A stretch of DNA of 28,181 nt from Cyanophora paradoxa (taxonomy: Eukaryota > Glaucocystophyceae > Cyanophorales > Cyanophoraceae), in contig QPMI01000009.1 in assembly GCA_004431415.1 (NCBI GenBank), positions 1 through 28,181 on the forward strand. Reading direction: 5' to 3'. Below the pieces are notes generated by a model. It was not told the origin of the DNA, made no database searches, and worked only from the letters and a program-made list of their open reading frames with translations. Positions 1 through 9,901 of the stretch are shown here, piece after piece. The position numbers were made by a program, and so were the translations under genes. The first letter of the stretch is position 1; each line of letters opens with the position of its first letter.

Positions 1-1365
1 AACTCCAGCTTCACCTGAGGTGGAGATCAGGGGGGACAAGGCGGGGAAGGCAGATGGGGGTGAGAGAGGGAAGGCGGCGGGTGGTACGCGCCTCGGGCTG
101 GGGGGAGGCGGTGTAGGACCACACGTGCACGTACTGGTCCTCGCTCGCCGACGCGATCTGAGAGCAACAGGGGTCGGGGGTGCGAGGATCGGTTTGTTGG
201 GGGTACGGTGCGCACGAGGCCGCGAGAGGGGGAGACGTCCATCGCGTTGATTGTCCGCGAGTGCGCGTCGATCGCGCACGTCTGCCGGCCGCCGGCTCAG
301 TGAAGGTGGGGGGGAAAGGCGGAAGGGGGTACGGTGCGCGCCTTCCGCTTGGAGGCCACGTCGAAGATAGCGATGGTGCCGGTGCTGTACCCCGCAGCCA
401 GCTGCCGCTTGCCGTGGAACCCGAGCGACGAGCAGGGGTGCCTGCCCGGCGCAGTGAGCCGCAGGGGCAGAGCGGCAGGGGCGGGGCGGCTGCGGGGCGC
501 GGCGCACCCGCTGCCGAGGAACGTGCACTGCTTCTCGAAGCTCCCGGCGGCCCAGACGTGGATGCTCCCCTCGTCGTCCCCGCTGGCGAAGAGCTCGCTG
601 GACTTCTGCGGCCGGCCTCGGCGCCGGCGGCGCGCGGCGCGAGCGCGGGCGCGGGCGCGCGGAGCGGCCGCACGTCGGAGGCGATGTCGGTGATGGCGAA
701 CTTGTGCCCCGTCATCGTCCGCACGAGGGAGAACTCCTCGCGGTCGGCGAGGAAGACCAGCACCTCGCCCAGCGACGTGCCTGCCCGGCGAACTCAGCCG
801 CGCCGGCGCGCCGCCTGCTGCGCGGCGCGCGGCGAGGCGGTGCGCACCGACGCAGAGGTACTCCTTCTCCCCGTCCGACACGGAGCAGATGCCCCTGCAG
901 AAGCGCGAGCGGTCTGCGGGCCAGGATCGGCGGGCGGGCGCGACCAGCGCGGACACTCGGAGCCGCGCCGCACCTGTGCCCTTTGCGACGGGGATCGAGT
1001 GGTTGAAAATGAGCCGCGTGCCGTCCTTGTCGAACACCTGGGCGCGGGCGCGCGTCGGCGGCTGGCGCGCAGGGCGTGCGCGCCGCGCTGCTCACCTGCA
1101 CGCCGTTCTCGGTCGCCAGCACGAGCAAGACCGCTGAACCGATGGTCACGAACTTCGCCTGCATGACTGGCGCGCCATCCTTATAAGCTACGCGCGTCGG
1201 AGTGCTTCCCGATGGGTTCTGGACCGCCGCCTCCGGGATGAGGACGACCTCGTTCAAGTGCACATAAGCCAGGTGGCTGCCGCCGGACGACAGGTTGTTG
1301 AACGCCAGCGAGGGCGAGCCTTTCAACGCGTGGCCCTCCTTGACGGCCTCAGAGAAGATCCCCAT
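1..1365 (-). CDS. WDR54: WDR54-like WD40 beta-propeller protein, C-terminus off the window
   Basis: Nine exons join in frame on the minus strand: 1365-1096, 1037-974, 913-848, 780-674, 605-508, 441-342, 281-216, 157-92 and 14-1, with introns of 58-77 bp. All phases agree without any correction. The roughly 283 visible residues follow WD-repeat protein 54 from its N-terminus: an N-terminal block with VLLVLATENGVQVFDKDG, then GEVLVFLADREEF, GHKFAITDIASD, ASGDDEGSIHVW, AAGYSTGTIAIFDV, DAHSRTINAMDVSP and SASEDQYVHVW, which are the GH/VW-type signatures of successive propeller blades. WDR54 is a small propeller thought to act as a protein-interaction scaffold; its function in protists is not established. 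The ATG at 1365 starts a block that lines up with the family N-terminus. Introns 6 and 8 use GC donors; intron 7 starts GTGCGCACCGTACCCC. The last exon continues beyond base 1. The family call rests on recalled similarity; a generic WD40 protein is the alternative. Confidence 0.85.
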
Positions 1366-1654
1366 CGCTATCTACGAATCTAGGACTACGATGACCCGGC
1401 ACGGAGGCCAAGCCGCGGAGTTTGACGTACCCTGCTGGACGGCTTCACGTCTTCAACGTCGTCTTGGAACGTCGTCTTCGTCGTCTTGGACGTCGTCTTG
1501 AAAGGGTCCTTGTTCAAGGACGACACGATCTCTTGACGCCGTCCGTCACGGTGTTGACTTTTGCACGTATGTAAAGCTCGTTTGAAAGCTAGGCCGCCAG
1601 CTAGCATTCGGCCTGCCGATCAGAGTGCACATCGCTGACCGATCAGAGTGCGAC
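1366..1654. promoter_or_regulatory. Shared 5' region between two divergent genes
   Basis: This 289-bp stretch separates the start codons of the WDR54-like gene (minus) and the secreted module gene (plus), so it should hold both promoters. It contains an imperfect tandem run of ACGTCGTCTTGGA-like units at about 1446-1502. A direct repeat CCGATCAGAGTGC lies at 1616-1628 and 1639-1651, the second copy ending three bases before the ATG. A 20-base motif GCCGCGGAGTTTGACGTACC at 1412-1431 recurs at 5475-5494. No TATA box is evident. That these elements regulate anything is inference. Confidence 0.4.
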
Positions 1655-4208
1655 ATGGCGATGATGAGACCCATCGCTGTCGCGCTCCTTCTCCTCTGTG
1701 CGGCTGTCGACGTATTCGCCCGTGAGCGCAGGATGCCCCGCTAGCTGGCTTGCAATTTCTGCCTTGGATGCAATTAATATAGTGCAATTTCTGCCTTGCA
1801 ATTGAATTCATGCTTCCTCTCAGAGACACCGATCATCGTCACTGACGGGTTTGAGCCCGTCATTGGCGGATACGCCACGATCGTCGTGACCGTCAGCGCT
1901 CAGTCTACCCGATGTGTCGTTTCCTGCGATGGCGTGCTCGGTCTGATAACCAGCCTGGACCAGGACTATGCGCCAGCGCCAGCCCCTCAAGGCCGTGCGA
2001 CACTCAATGGGACCACTGCCAGAGTTCCAGTGCGCTTGTCCAAGGCTCTCAGCGTCGCAGCGATATCTGATCAGCAAGCCCTGTCCGCGCGCAGGTTCCA
2101 CTCACGGTCAGCGATTACATGTACATATGCTATGCGACTGAGATAATCGGAGGTGTCTCTTTCACCGACGAATCAATGACCGTAATTGTTAGAACGAAGC
2201 CATTTCCTCCATCAATTTACATCCCTGCCGACCGTGGCTTCGTTCCTCTGTCTGGCAATCCGCTTCGGGGTGAGCTCACGCTGACGGTACATCGATTGGC
2301 AACGAGAGCAGTCGTGTCATGTTCGGACAACGCCAACCAAAGCACAATCCCTGTTACAAACGCGGATGCGGATTTCGATGGAGTGGATGCATCCAAGAGC
2401 GGTACAACTGCCACAATCCGGGCACGTATATTGAAAGTACCTGATCTCGTTGTGCTGATCCTGCAGACAGCTGGCTCTGGCTGCCAATGTAGCCCTGTAC
2501 AAGTGCAAGGCAACGCAGACCGTCGCTGGCCTTACCTCGGGTTTTAGTTCTGACGCATACATCACCACGATCCCTAGACCAGATCCTCCTACTTTCAACC
2601 TCTCTTCTGCCTTTGCCCTTCTCTATGGAAGCCCCTTGCGGGTCGATGTATCTCTGTCTGTCAGTGCATCTTCAACGAGAGCAGTAGTTGTGTGCACAGA
2701 CCTTGACGGGCTGGGTCCATCCATATCCAATGTAGACATGGATTACGATGGCATGTCTGCTATACTGTTGGGCACGCGTGCAACAATCGCGGTGCGTTCG
2801 TTTTTGCTTATGCATATGCCCGTGATATGCTATATTTCTGACGAAAACTCGACAGCTTGCTTTGACTGCTGGAAAATACTACAGTTGCACCGCAAAGCAG
2901 CGGGTGCTTGGAGTGGACTCGCTCGCCAGCCAGGGGACTAGCATCACAACAGTTCCCCCACCTCCAAAGGTCAACACTGCTGGCTTTCTTCTCATGTCAG
3001 GCGATCCATTACGAGGTGTCATTTCTCTCCAAGTGCATCCAGCGTCCTCAAGAACTGTTGTCGTTTGCACCGATATTGCTTCTGGATTACGTGTTCTGAG
3101 TGTGGATGCGGACTACGATGGCACACTTTCCGTCTTGACTATATCAGGGGAAATCGCAAGAGCTGATGTCAAGGTGCACTGTTTTCAGTGCTCGTTTCAT
3201 GATCATCCTTCGACCCTTCCCACACTCGCAGATTGCACTTCTGGGAAACAGCCGCTACCAATGCACGGCTACGCAGATGGTTCGGGGGGCTGTATCTCTG
3301 CCAAGCCTGCCATCCTCTTTGAACACGGTGGCACCCGAACCTACAATTGAGACAAAGGGCTTCGTGGTACTGGAGGGTGGATTCGTAACTTTGACCTTGA
3401 CTGTTCATTTAAATTCAACACGTGCTGTCGTGACATGCACATCTTCTGACTCGAACACTCTGGTCAGCAGCTCGGATACAGACTATGATGGCATCTTGTC
3501 ATCAAAGTTTGGACGGACTGCCTCAGTCAAGGTTCAGATTTCGGAAGTGCTAAGCAGTAGTACCAACAACTAAGCCTTGATTATGTGCATACGCCGCAGA
3601 TTGCACTAATGGGAAACAGCCTCTATCAATGCACGGCTACACAGACGGTTGGGGGGGGCATATCTCTGCCAAGCCTACCATCCTCTTTGAACACTGTTGC
3701 GCCCGAACCTACTATCCAGACAAAGGGCTTCGTGGTACTGGAGGGTGGATTTGCAACTGTGACCTTGGCTGTTCATTTGAATTCAACACGTGCTGTCGTG
3801 ACATGCACATCTTCCGACTCGAACACTCTTGTCAGCAGCTCGGATACAGACTATGATGGCATCTTGTCATCAAAATTTGGACTGACTGCCTCAGTCAAGG
3901 TTCAGATTTTGGAAATGCTAAGCAGTAGTACCAACAACTAAGCCGTGATTTATGTGCATACGCAGCTGACTTTAGAGGAGAAGAAGGATTACACCTGCAA
4001 AGCGATTCAAATGGTGAACAACTCATTCTCTACGCCCAGTGAAGAGGTCATGCTCAGCACAAAACACGGTATGCTTGCTTGTCACCCGGCATACGTATAT
4101 ATACGCATGCACATGACTCCAGCTCCCGGGAGTCCAGAGACGAATACGCAGAGACGCTTCCACTGGATATCTTGTAAAGGGTGCAATATGCGATCACGGG
4201 GCATCTAG
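1655..4208 (+). CDS. Secreted protein of six tandem Ig-like modules
   Basis: Eight exons: 1655-1721, 1824-2029, 2095-2436, 2471-2791, 2856-3173, 3232-3546, 3600-3914 and 3966-4208. Exon 1 encodes a signal peptide with hydrophobic core AVALLLLCAAVDVFA; cleavage is likely after VFA. The rest is six modules of about 105 residues. Each runs GF-hydrophobic-SG/GG, a strand ending TRAVVxC, then DADYDG, then a phase-0 intron, then YxCxAxQxVxG. The VVxC...YxC pair with a Gly/Asn turn before the Tyr recalls immunoglobulin-like domains, though the usual core Trp is absent, so Ig-like is an inference and no family is recognised. Exon borders cut every module at the same place, as expected if the gene grew by exon duplication. 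Intron 3 is only 34 bp. Intron 7 has lost its GT donor. Exon 8 reads through to TAG at 4206; a possible donor at 4068 (GTATGC) could instead lead to further exons. Base composition is clearly less GC-rich than in neighbouring genes. Confidence 0.75.
3232..3965 (+). repeat. Tandem duplication of an exon plus its intron
   Basis: Bases 3232-3599 and 3600-3965 are near-identical copies of one coding exon (315 bp each) together with the following intron (53 and 51 bp). Even the intron bodies match (TAAGCAGTAGTACCAACAAC in both). The main differences are a handful of substitutions, a 2-bp deletion near the acceptor, and a G-to-A change at the first base of the second intron. This is direct evidence that the module gene is expanding by unequal exchange. 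Confidence 0.85.
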
Positions 4209-4462
4209 GTAGAAGTTCTGATCATTATCAGTTCTTTTACCTGGCCTGGGGACCGTTCTCAAATTCAGTACTAGGGTGCCGTTGGAACCAATGCTGTTTG
4301 TACAGACATTTACGTCCGTGGGCCTGAAGCCCCTGGGCGACTCGATATCGAGTGCAGTTGTAGTTGATCATCGTCTTTTTCAAATGTGTACATCTTTCTG
4401 TTCAACGGTTCAAATTAAATGTGCGATGTATACGGATGGAAGATGTGTATCTGGCACACGTG
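4209..4462. other. Intergenic, no gene seen
   Basis: This moderately AT-rich stretch lies between the module gene and the unidentified minus-strand gene. It could contain the 3' untranslated region of the module gene or a further weakly conserved exon (short open frame from about 4276), but no module motif (VVxC, DYDG, YxC) is seen here. Confidence 0.4.
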
Positions 4463-5270
4463 CTACCGCTTGATATCCGCCACGTGGAATGACCTCGACC
4501 CGATGGCCATGGGCCCGTGCTGCAGTGCCGTGGAGACCTTTGTCCTGAATTCGAAGGCCTTCGAGAGGGCTGCAGCGACCCCCACGGCCGCCGAGGGCCC
4601 GATCACGAAGCCCGATCCGAGGGCCACGGCCGCCCCCAGCTGCGAAGCCGTCAAGAGGGGAAGGGGTGCAGTGCCGTGGGTTCATGCGCTCGAAGACGAG
4701 GCGTATCACGGGGCACGATCTCCTTCTCCGTCGCCGTGACCACACCCTTTACGTTCTCCCGAAGGGGAGCGCATTCTTCTTCGAGGCATTCTTCGTGAGC
4801 AGGGGTACAGCATTCTTCGAGGGGGTGCGCGAAGGCGGGGGGGGGGCACCGGGTGAGGACAAGCTGAAGGTGAGGGGGCCGTCTGTGGCACGAGGCGGCC
4901 GTCTGTGGCACGAGGCGGCCCTCCACGAAGGAGCGCACCACGTCGTCCCCGCGGCCAGGACGCGGATTCCCGGTCGCGCGCCGCGGGCGGCGACGGCTAC
5001 GTCGGAGACATGCCGTCCCCGCCCCCGGGCCCCAGGAGGGAGACGGGCTCCTCCTCGAACAGCTCCAGTGCCTGGCGTCAGCCTCCTCGAACAGCTCCAG
5101 CTCCTCGAGTCCGGTGGCCTAGCGGTGAGCCTCAGCAGGGCGGGCACACGAGGCGGGATGAGCGCCCCGCCGTAAGGCGGGATAGCCGTCCACGTGGTCG
5201 TAAGCGGATGAGCGCCCCGCCGCAGGGCGCGGGTGGGGTCTCCTTCACGATGCGGGCGCATTTCTGCAGG
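4463..5270 (-). CDS. Unidentified multi-exon gene, pieces only
   Basis: I do not recognise this gene. On the minus strand several stretches look coding and fit local splice rules. The last exon is probably 4639-4463, after a CAG acceptor: a small, Ala/Gly/Val-rich segment (LGAAVALGSGFVIGPSAAVG, then KAFEFRTKVSTALQ) ending in a TAG stop at 4465-4463. The preceding exon ends at 4690 (TATEKEIVPRDTPRLR) before a GC donor. Higher up, GDDVVRSFVEGRLV (about 4890-4960), LEELELFEEAD (about 5070-5110) and KCARIVKE (about 5240-5265, after a CTGCAG acceptor) also look like protein, but their joins cannot be fixed. Two local duplications disturb the region: GGCACGAGGCGGCCGTCTGT twice near 4870-4920, and CCTCGAACAGCTCCAG twice near 5055-5105. 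The hydrophobic last exon might be a membrane segment. Only the last two exons are reasonably supported. Confidence 0.35.
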
Positions 5271-5629
5271 CGGGGCGGCGTGAGGGGCGGTCAGAGCGCA
5301 GCGCTAGCTGAGGACGTCAGCTGCAGGGTGTTCAACGAGCCTGGCCCTTGACGGCTGGAGCGTTCTCAGGCACCACGATGTGGGGGCGAGGGCCTGTGAA
5401 CAAGGCACGCAAGAATGTGAACAAGGAACGCAAGAAAACGAATGGTGCGCAGCGCGCCGCGGCGCGCCGGCTTAGCCGCGGAGTTTGACGTACCTCGGCT
5501 TCCACTTCGGCGTGACTTCGCGGCAGCTGTAGCACAGCCAGAAACAACTCGCACGTCTCCTCTAGCTAGTCGGCGGACGGCGTGCCCTGAGCGGCCTTGG
5601 CGCGAATCTGACGCGGCGGGCGAGCGACC
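5271..5629. other. Upstream region of the R3H gene with a repeated motif
   Basis: No secure gene. A 20-bp tandem unit (GTGAACAAGGCACGCAAGAA, then GTGAACAAGGAACGCAAGAA) occurs at about 5395-5437. The motif GCCGCGGAGTTTGACGTACC, also found upstream of the WDR54-like gene, is at 5475-5494. On the minus strand a short stretch ending at a TGA (5334-5332) reads HIVVPENAPAVKGQAR after a TTCACAG acceptor and could be the last exon of a small gene, but no start or upstream exon could be confirmed. Confidence 0.3.
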
Positions 5630-6924
5630 ATGCTAGACCCGGCGCTCGAGCGTGCGCTGAAAGCGCGGAGGATCGCAAGCTCCTCTTTAAGGTCCGCCCG
5701 CCCAAGCCTCGCCCGTGTTCGTCTGCCGACCCCACCGCGCAGCTCGAAAACGAGCTGTTCGACTTCATCGATGACAAGGCGAGTGCGTCGCTATCGATTC
5801 GACTCCCCGTCGAGCTGCCTCGCGGCCCTCCCGTCCCTAGCCTAGTCACGGAGACCCGCGCCCGTCCTGCGCTGTGTACAGCATCGCTTGCGAGCCTCGC
5901 CATGCGCAGGGGCGACGCGCTTCAGTTGCCGGCGATGAGCAGCTTCCACCGCTCGCTCGTCCAGAAGACGGCGGAGCGCTTCAAGCTGCGCTGCGTGCTG
6001 GAGGGGTCCGAGATCAACCCGCAGGTGATCATCGAGCGCACTGCGAAGGCCGTCAAGCCCGCGCTGCGCTTCGTCGACTTCGTGCGCACGCCGCCTCGCC
6101 CTCGCCCAGCGCCCAGCGCCCAGCGCCCCGACGCGCGGCCGGCGGCAGATTCCGGATATGTTTGGCAAGCCGCCGCCGGTGACGCGCAAGCCGAAGCGCA
6201 CGACGCCCAAGCGGCCCGAGCTGGGCGCTACGTCCCGCCGTCGCGCCGGAAGCAGGAGCAGGCGTGAGGAGGGCGAGGAAGAGGGGGAGGAGAGGGCGAA
6301 GAGGACGAGGAGGACGAGGTCGAGGACGCGGAGGGCGAGGGCGACGGCGAGGAGGAGGCGGCCGCCGCCGCCGCCGCCGCCGCCGATGACGGGGAAGCTG
6401 AGAAGCCCAGCGGCGACAAGAGCGACGAGAAGCCGCGGAGGAGCGCTGCGAAGGAGGAAAGAGCGCCGGAGGCGGGCGCACCGGAGGGGCACGACGCGCC
6501 GCGGGAGCAGAGGCGGCGGGAGCGGGAGCGCGCGTCGCGGGGCCGCGAGTCGGAGGGCGCGCCGGCGGAGGAGGCGCCGGCCGCCGGCGGGGACCTGCGG
6601 AGCCTGATCGAGGCCCGCCGCTCCCGCGGCCGCGCCAGCGATGCATCCGAGGCCGCCGCCGACGCGCCGGCTGCCACGCCGCCAAGCCGGCGGCCCCTGC
6701 GCTGCGGACCCTCGCGGAGGCGGCGGAGGCGGGGAGCCGAGGCAGCAGCGGCCGTCTCGGGGCGGCCCTTGGGCGGCGCGGAGGCGGCGGCGGCGGCGGC
6801 AGCGGAGGGCAAGAAGGGCCGCGCGAGGAGCAGCGGGAGGCGCGGCCGAGCCGTGAGGGGCGGGAGGAGGGCGCCCCAGCGGGGGCGAGGTCCCGTCTGC
6901 GGCGGCGGCCGGCGACGAGAAGCC

Positions 6925-6958
<34 letters not shown>

Positions 6959-9589
6959 AGGGCGCGGAGGTCCATCGGGAGGGCGAGGCGGCGTCGGGGG
7001 AGGGCAGCAGCGGCCGGGGCGGCTGAACGTGCGGGCGCGCTCTTCTCGCGGCGATGGGCCTCCCGGTCACGGAGAAGCCGCCCCGAAGCCCGTCCGGCAC
7101 CGCTCCTCCGAGCGCACGAGGACCCGGCCGGCGAGGCGGCGGCGGCCCGGAGGAGGCGGCCCGGCCGGCGTCGGCCGCGGCGCGGGCGGGGGCGGGCGAA
7201 GGCGGGGCGGAGGCGCGGAGGGAGGAGGCGCCGGCGCAGCCGAAGAAGGGGGCGAGCTGGGGCGACCCGCCCGCGGCGCGGCGCTCCGAGGAGGGCGGCG
7301 ACCGGCGCGCCGGCCGCGCGTCGGGCGGCGCGGCATCCGGCGAAGCGGCGGCGCCGCCGCGCGGGGAGCGGAGGAGCGACGCGGCGCGAGAGGACGGGGG
7401 GCGGAAGGGCGCGACGTGGGGCGAGCCGGCGCCAGCCTCGGCCCGGCTGGCGCCAAGGCCGATCGGGCGGAGGCCGCGCCGGCGCGCAAGAGCGACGCCG
7501 CTCCGGCGCGCAAGAGCGACGCGGCGCAGGAGGCCCCGCCGGCCCGCGTCGGCCCCGGCCGCGAATCCCGCGCCGGCCCGGCGCGGACCCGGCCCCGGCC
7601 GCGGAGGCGGAGGCGGAGGCGGCGCCGGCGCCGGCGCCGGTGAAGAAGTCGTGGGCGGACGAGGTGGAGGGGATCGAGACGCCGCCGCGGCGCCGCTGCG
7701 GGCGCCGGCAAAGACGCGGGAGGACCCGCCCCGCGGCAGCGCGAGGAGGCGGCCCCGCCAAGCGCGGCTCCAGCTGGGGCCAGCCATCGAGCGCGCCCCG
7801 CCGAGAAGAGCTACGGCGGCAAGGCCCCCGGCGGGCGGACCGTAGCCCGCCGCGCGAGCGCGGGGCGGGGCGGGAGCGGAGCCCGCCCGCAGCGGCGGCC
7901 GCGACAGGAGCCCCGAGGGCAGCGGGGCGGCAGGCCCGAGGGCCGCGGGTCGAGCTGGGGCGGGTCCGGCGGCGACTCGTGGTCCGCTGCCCCCGCTCTT
8001 CCCCCCCTTCCTTGTCCGAGCGCCCGCGGCAGGTTCCACCACGACGAGCGGCGGGACAGCGGCAGGGGCGGGCGCGAGAGCGCCGGCGGCGGCAGCGGCA
8101 GCAGCGGCGGCGGCGGCGCCAAGGGCGGCCGGGAGAGCGGCGGCGGCGGCGCGCGGTGCGGCTTCCTTCTCCCCCTGCCCTTTCCTGTACGACATCATCT
8201 GAAAGGGCTGCACGCGCAGGGGCGGCCACGGCCACGGGCCGGCGCCCGTGCCCGTGATCAAGCCCAAGCCCCTGGCCGTGCCGAACTGGGACGCCCCGGA
8301 CCTCGGCCTCGACGCGGCCGCCAAGGCCAAGAAGGAGGGGCCGCGAGGCGGCGGCGAAGGGCGAGCGGGAGGCGCGGACGGGGGCACGTGGTACGTCAAG
8401 GACCGGAGGAGGATGAGCCGCGGCAGCGCAAGCCGCAGGCCTCGGCCTCGGCCCGGCGGCCCCGGCGGCCCGACGGCGCCCCAGGCGGGCGGCGAGGAGA
8501 AGAAGGCTTCAAGGTGCTGGACCTCACGGGGGACTCCCGCGCCCATCCCGTCCCCTCCTCCTCCTCCGCCGCCTCTTCGAAGCCAAAGGAGCGTAACATG
8601 GCGGTGCTGCTCGAGGACTACTCCGAGTTCGAGGGCGGCGCCTTCCAGGTGAGGAGGGGCCTCTCGGGGCCGACGACAGGCCTCGCCCGAGGGAGCGCCG
8701 GCGCGGCTGACGCGGCGCTGCGGCAGCGGACGCGGGGGAGTACCTCTCGGCGGGGACGGGCCAATCCTCGAGCTCCACGGGTTCGACTCCAGCCTCAAGA
8801 CGCCCCAGGTGGCCCCGCTCCTCAGGCCGCGCTCCCTTCTCGCTGCGCGGCCCCAGGGCCGATGGCACCCCAGGGCTCGCCCCGTGCCTGACCCTCCTCC
8901 GGGGCCGGTGCCGCGGGCAGATCGAGCGCTGCTGGACACGTACATCGCGGGGGCATGTGCCGCCTGAAGTGGTCGACGACACCCACTGCTCGCATCTTCC
9001 GCTCCTCCGACCTCGGTGCGCCCTTCTTACCTCTCTTGTCTCTCTCTCTCTCCCTCTCTCTTTCTGAGCCGGCGCCGCAGCGAGAACGCGCTGAGCAAGT
9101 CTCGAACCCTTCTTCAAGCTGCGGCCGCTGGCGACGCCTCCCAGGCCTCCCGCTCCGTCGCCGTCGCCGGCACTTGCTCCCCACTCCGCTATCCTCCCCC
9201 CTTCCTGACCGCCCGGGCCAGACGACGACGTCTCGTCGGCGAGCGGCCGGCGACCGACGCGACCGTCGCCCACCGCATGATCAAGGTGCCGAGCTTCTCC
9301 AGGCTGGCTGGCTGGCTGGGCCCGAGGCTCACGCCGCGGCGCGCGCGCGGGCCGCAGAACCTGCTGAACATCCGGGAGCCGCGCAAGTCGCCCGCCGAGG
9401 CCGCCGCGCCAAGGCGAGCGCGACGCCCGCGCTCCGCCGGCCGCCGCTCCGTGCGCGCTTCAAACTCCCTTCCCTTCTCGCCCCTCCTCTGCTCATCCCA
9501 ACGGGGCCGTTTCTGTTTTTGCAGGGGGCGTGACGGCGAGCCCCAAGGCGGACGGGGCGTGGGACTCCGGCGACGAGGACCAGCCGTAG
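5630..9589 (+). CDS. R3HCC1: R3H-domain protein with R3HCC1-like architecture, frames interrupted
   Basis: Clear exons include 5743-6081 (113 codons): LENELFDFIDD, then LPAMSSFHRSLVQKTAERF and VIIERTAKAVKPALRFVDFV, an R3H single-strand nucleic-acid-binding domain. Next, from 6149, a SUZ-like basic stretch (IPDMFGKPPPVTRKPKR, RYVPPSRRK). About 2.3 kb of acidic and Arg/Ala/Gly-rich low complexity follows, with four SWG/TWG motifs. Then come GFKVLDLTGD and VLLEDYSEFEGGAF, an RRM-like part (ILELHGFDSSLKTPQ at 8760-8808; RLKW and DDTH near 8960-8985), RPATDATVAHRMIK (about 9244-9285) and a last exon 9525-9589 ending DSGDEDQP. R3H near the N-terminus, long linker, RRM-like block and RPxT block is the order in R3HCC1 proteins, presumed RNA-binding factors. 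The start (ATG 5630, MLDPALERALK) is in a frame one base off the next block; further single-base slips occur near 6230, 6300 and 8965-8990. Introns start GTGCGC (6082, 9016, 9451). Either assembly errors or decay. Confidence 0.7.
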
Positions 9590-9901
9590 CGGAGCGCCAG
9601 TGGCCCCCAATTTCGGTCTCTGCCTCCACACAGTTTTGCAAGTGCAACACAGTTACAGATCTAGAGGAAACCACGGCTGCAGCTAGAGGAGGGCGAGGAG
9701 GGCGGCGAGGAGGGGCAGCGCGAGGCCAGGCCCGGGGCGCCCTCCGCCGCGGGGCGGCGCCCGAGCTCGAGGGGCCATTCTGGAGGGCGGCGGGGGGCTG
9801 GAAGAGCCCGCCGGGGGGCGGCGCCAGGTCCGCCGCGGAGCCGGGGGCGCCCAGGCCGGCGAGGGCAGCGGGCTCCCGAACGCCGGCTCCCTGCCAGGCG
9901 C
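9590..9901. other. Convergent intergenic region
   Basis: This stretch lies between the stop codons of the R3H gene (plus) and the protease gene (minus), so it should hold both 3' ends. The left 70 bases are of ordinary composition; the rest is GC-rich with GAGGAGGGCGGCGAGG-type repeats. Open frames here are long only because stop codons are rare at this composition. Confidence 0.5.

Noticed and set aside
5842-8945. Very long minus-strand open frames (797 and 905 codons)
   Set aside because: They lie opposite the R3H gene in sequence so GC-rich that stops are rare. They are Arg/Pro/Ala low complexity with no domain, while the plus strand has conserved motifs.
9683-9740. Hydrophobic tail GLALPLLAALLALL before a stop, as a GPI or membrane anchor of the protease
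   Set aside because: The last intron (donor 9958, acceptor at 9910) joins in phase to an in-frame TAG at 9904-9902, so the protein ends before this stretch. The frame leading into the tail is also broken.
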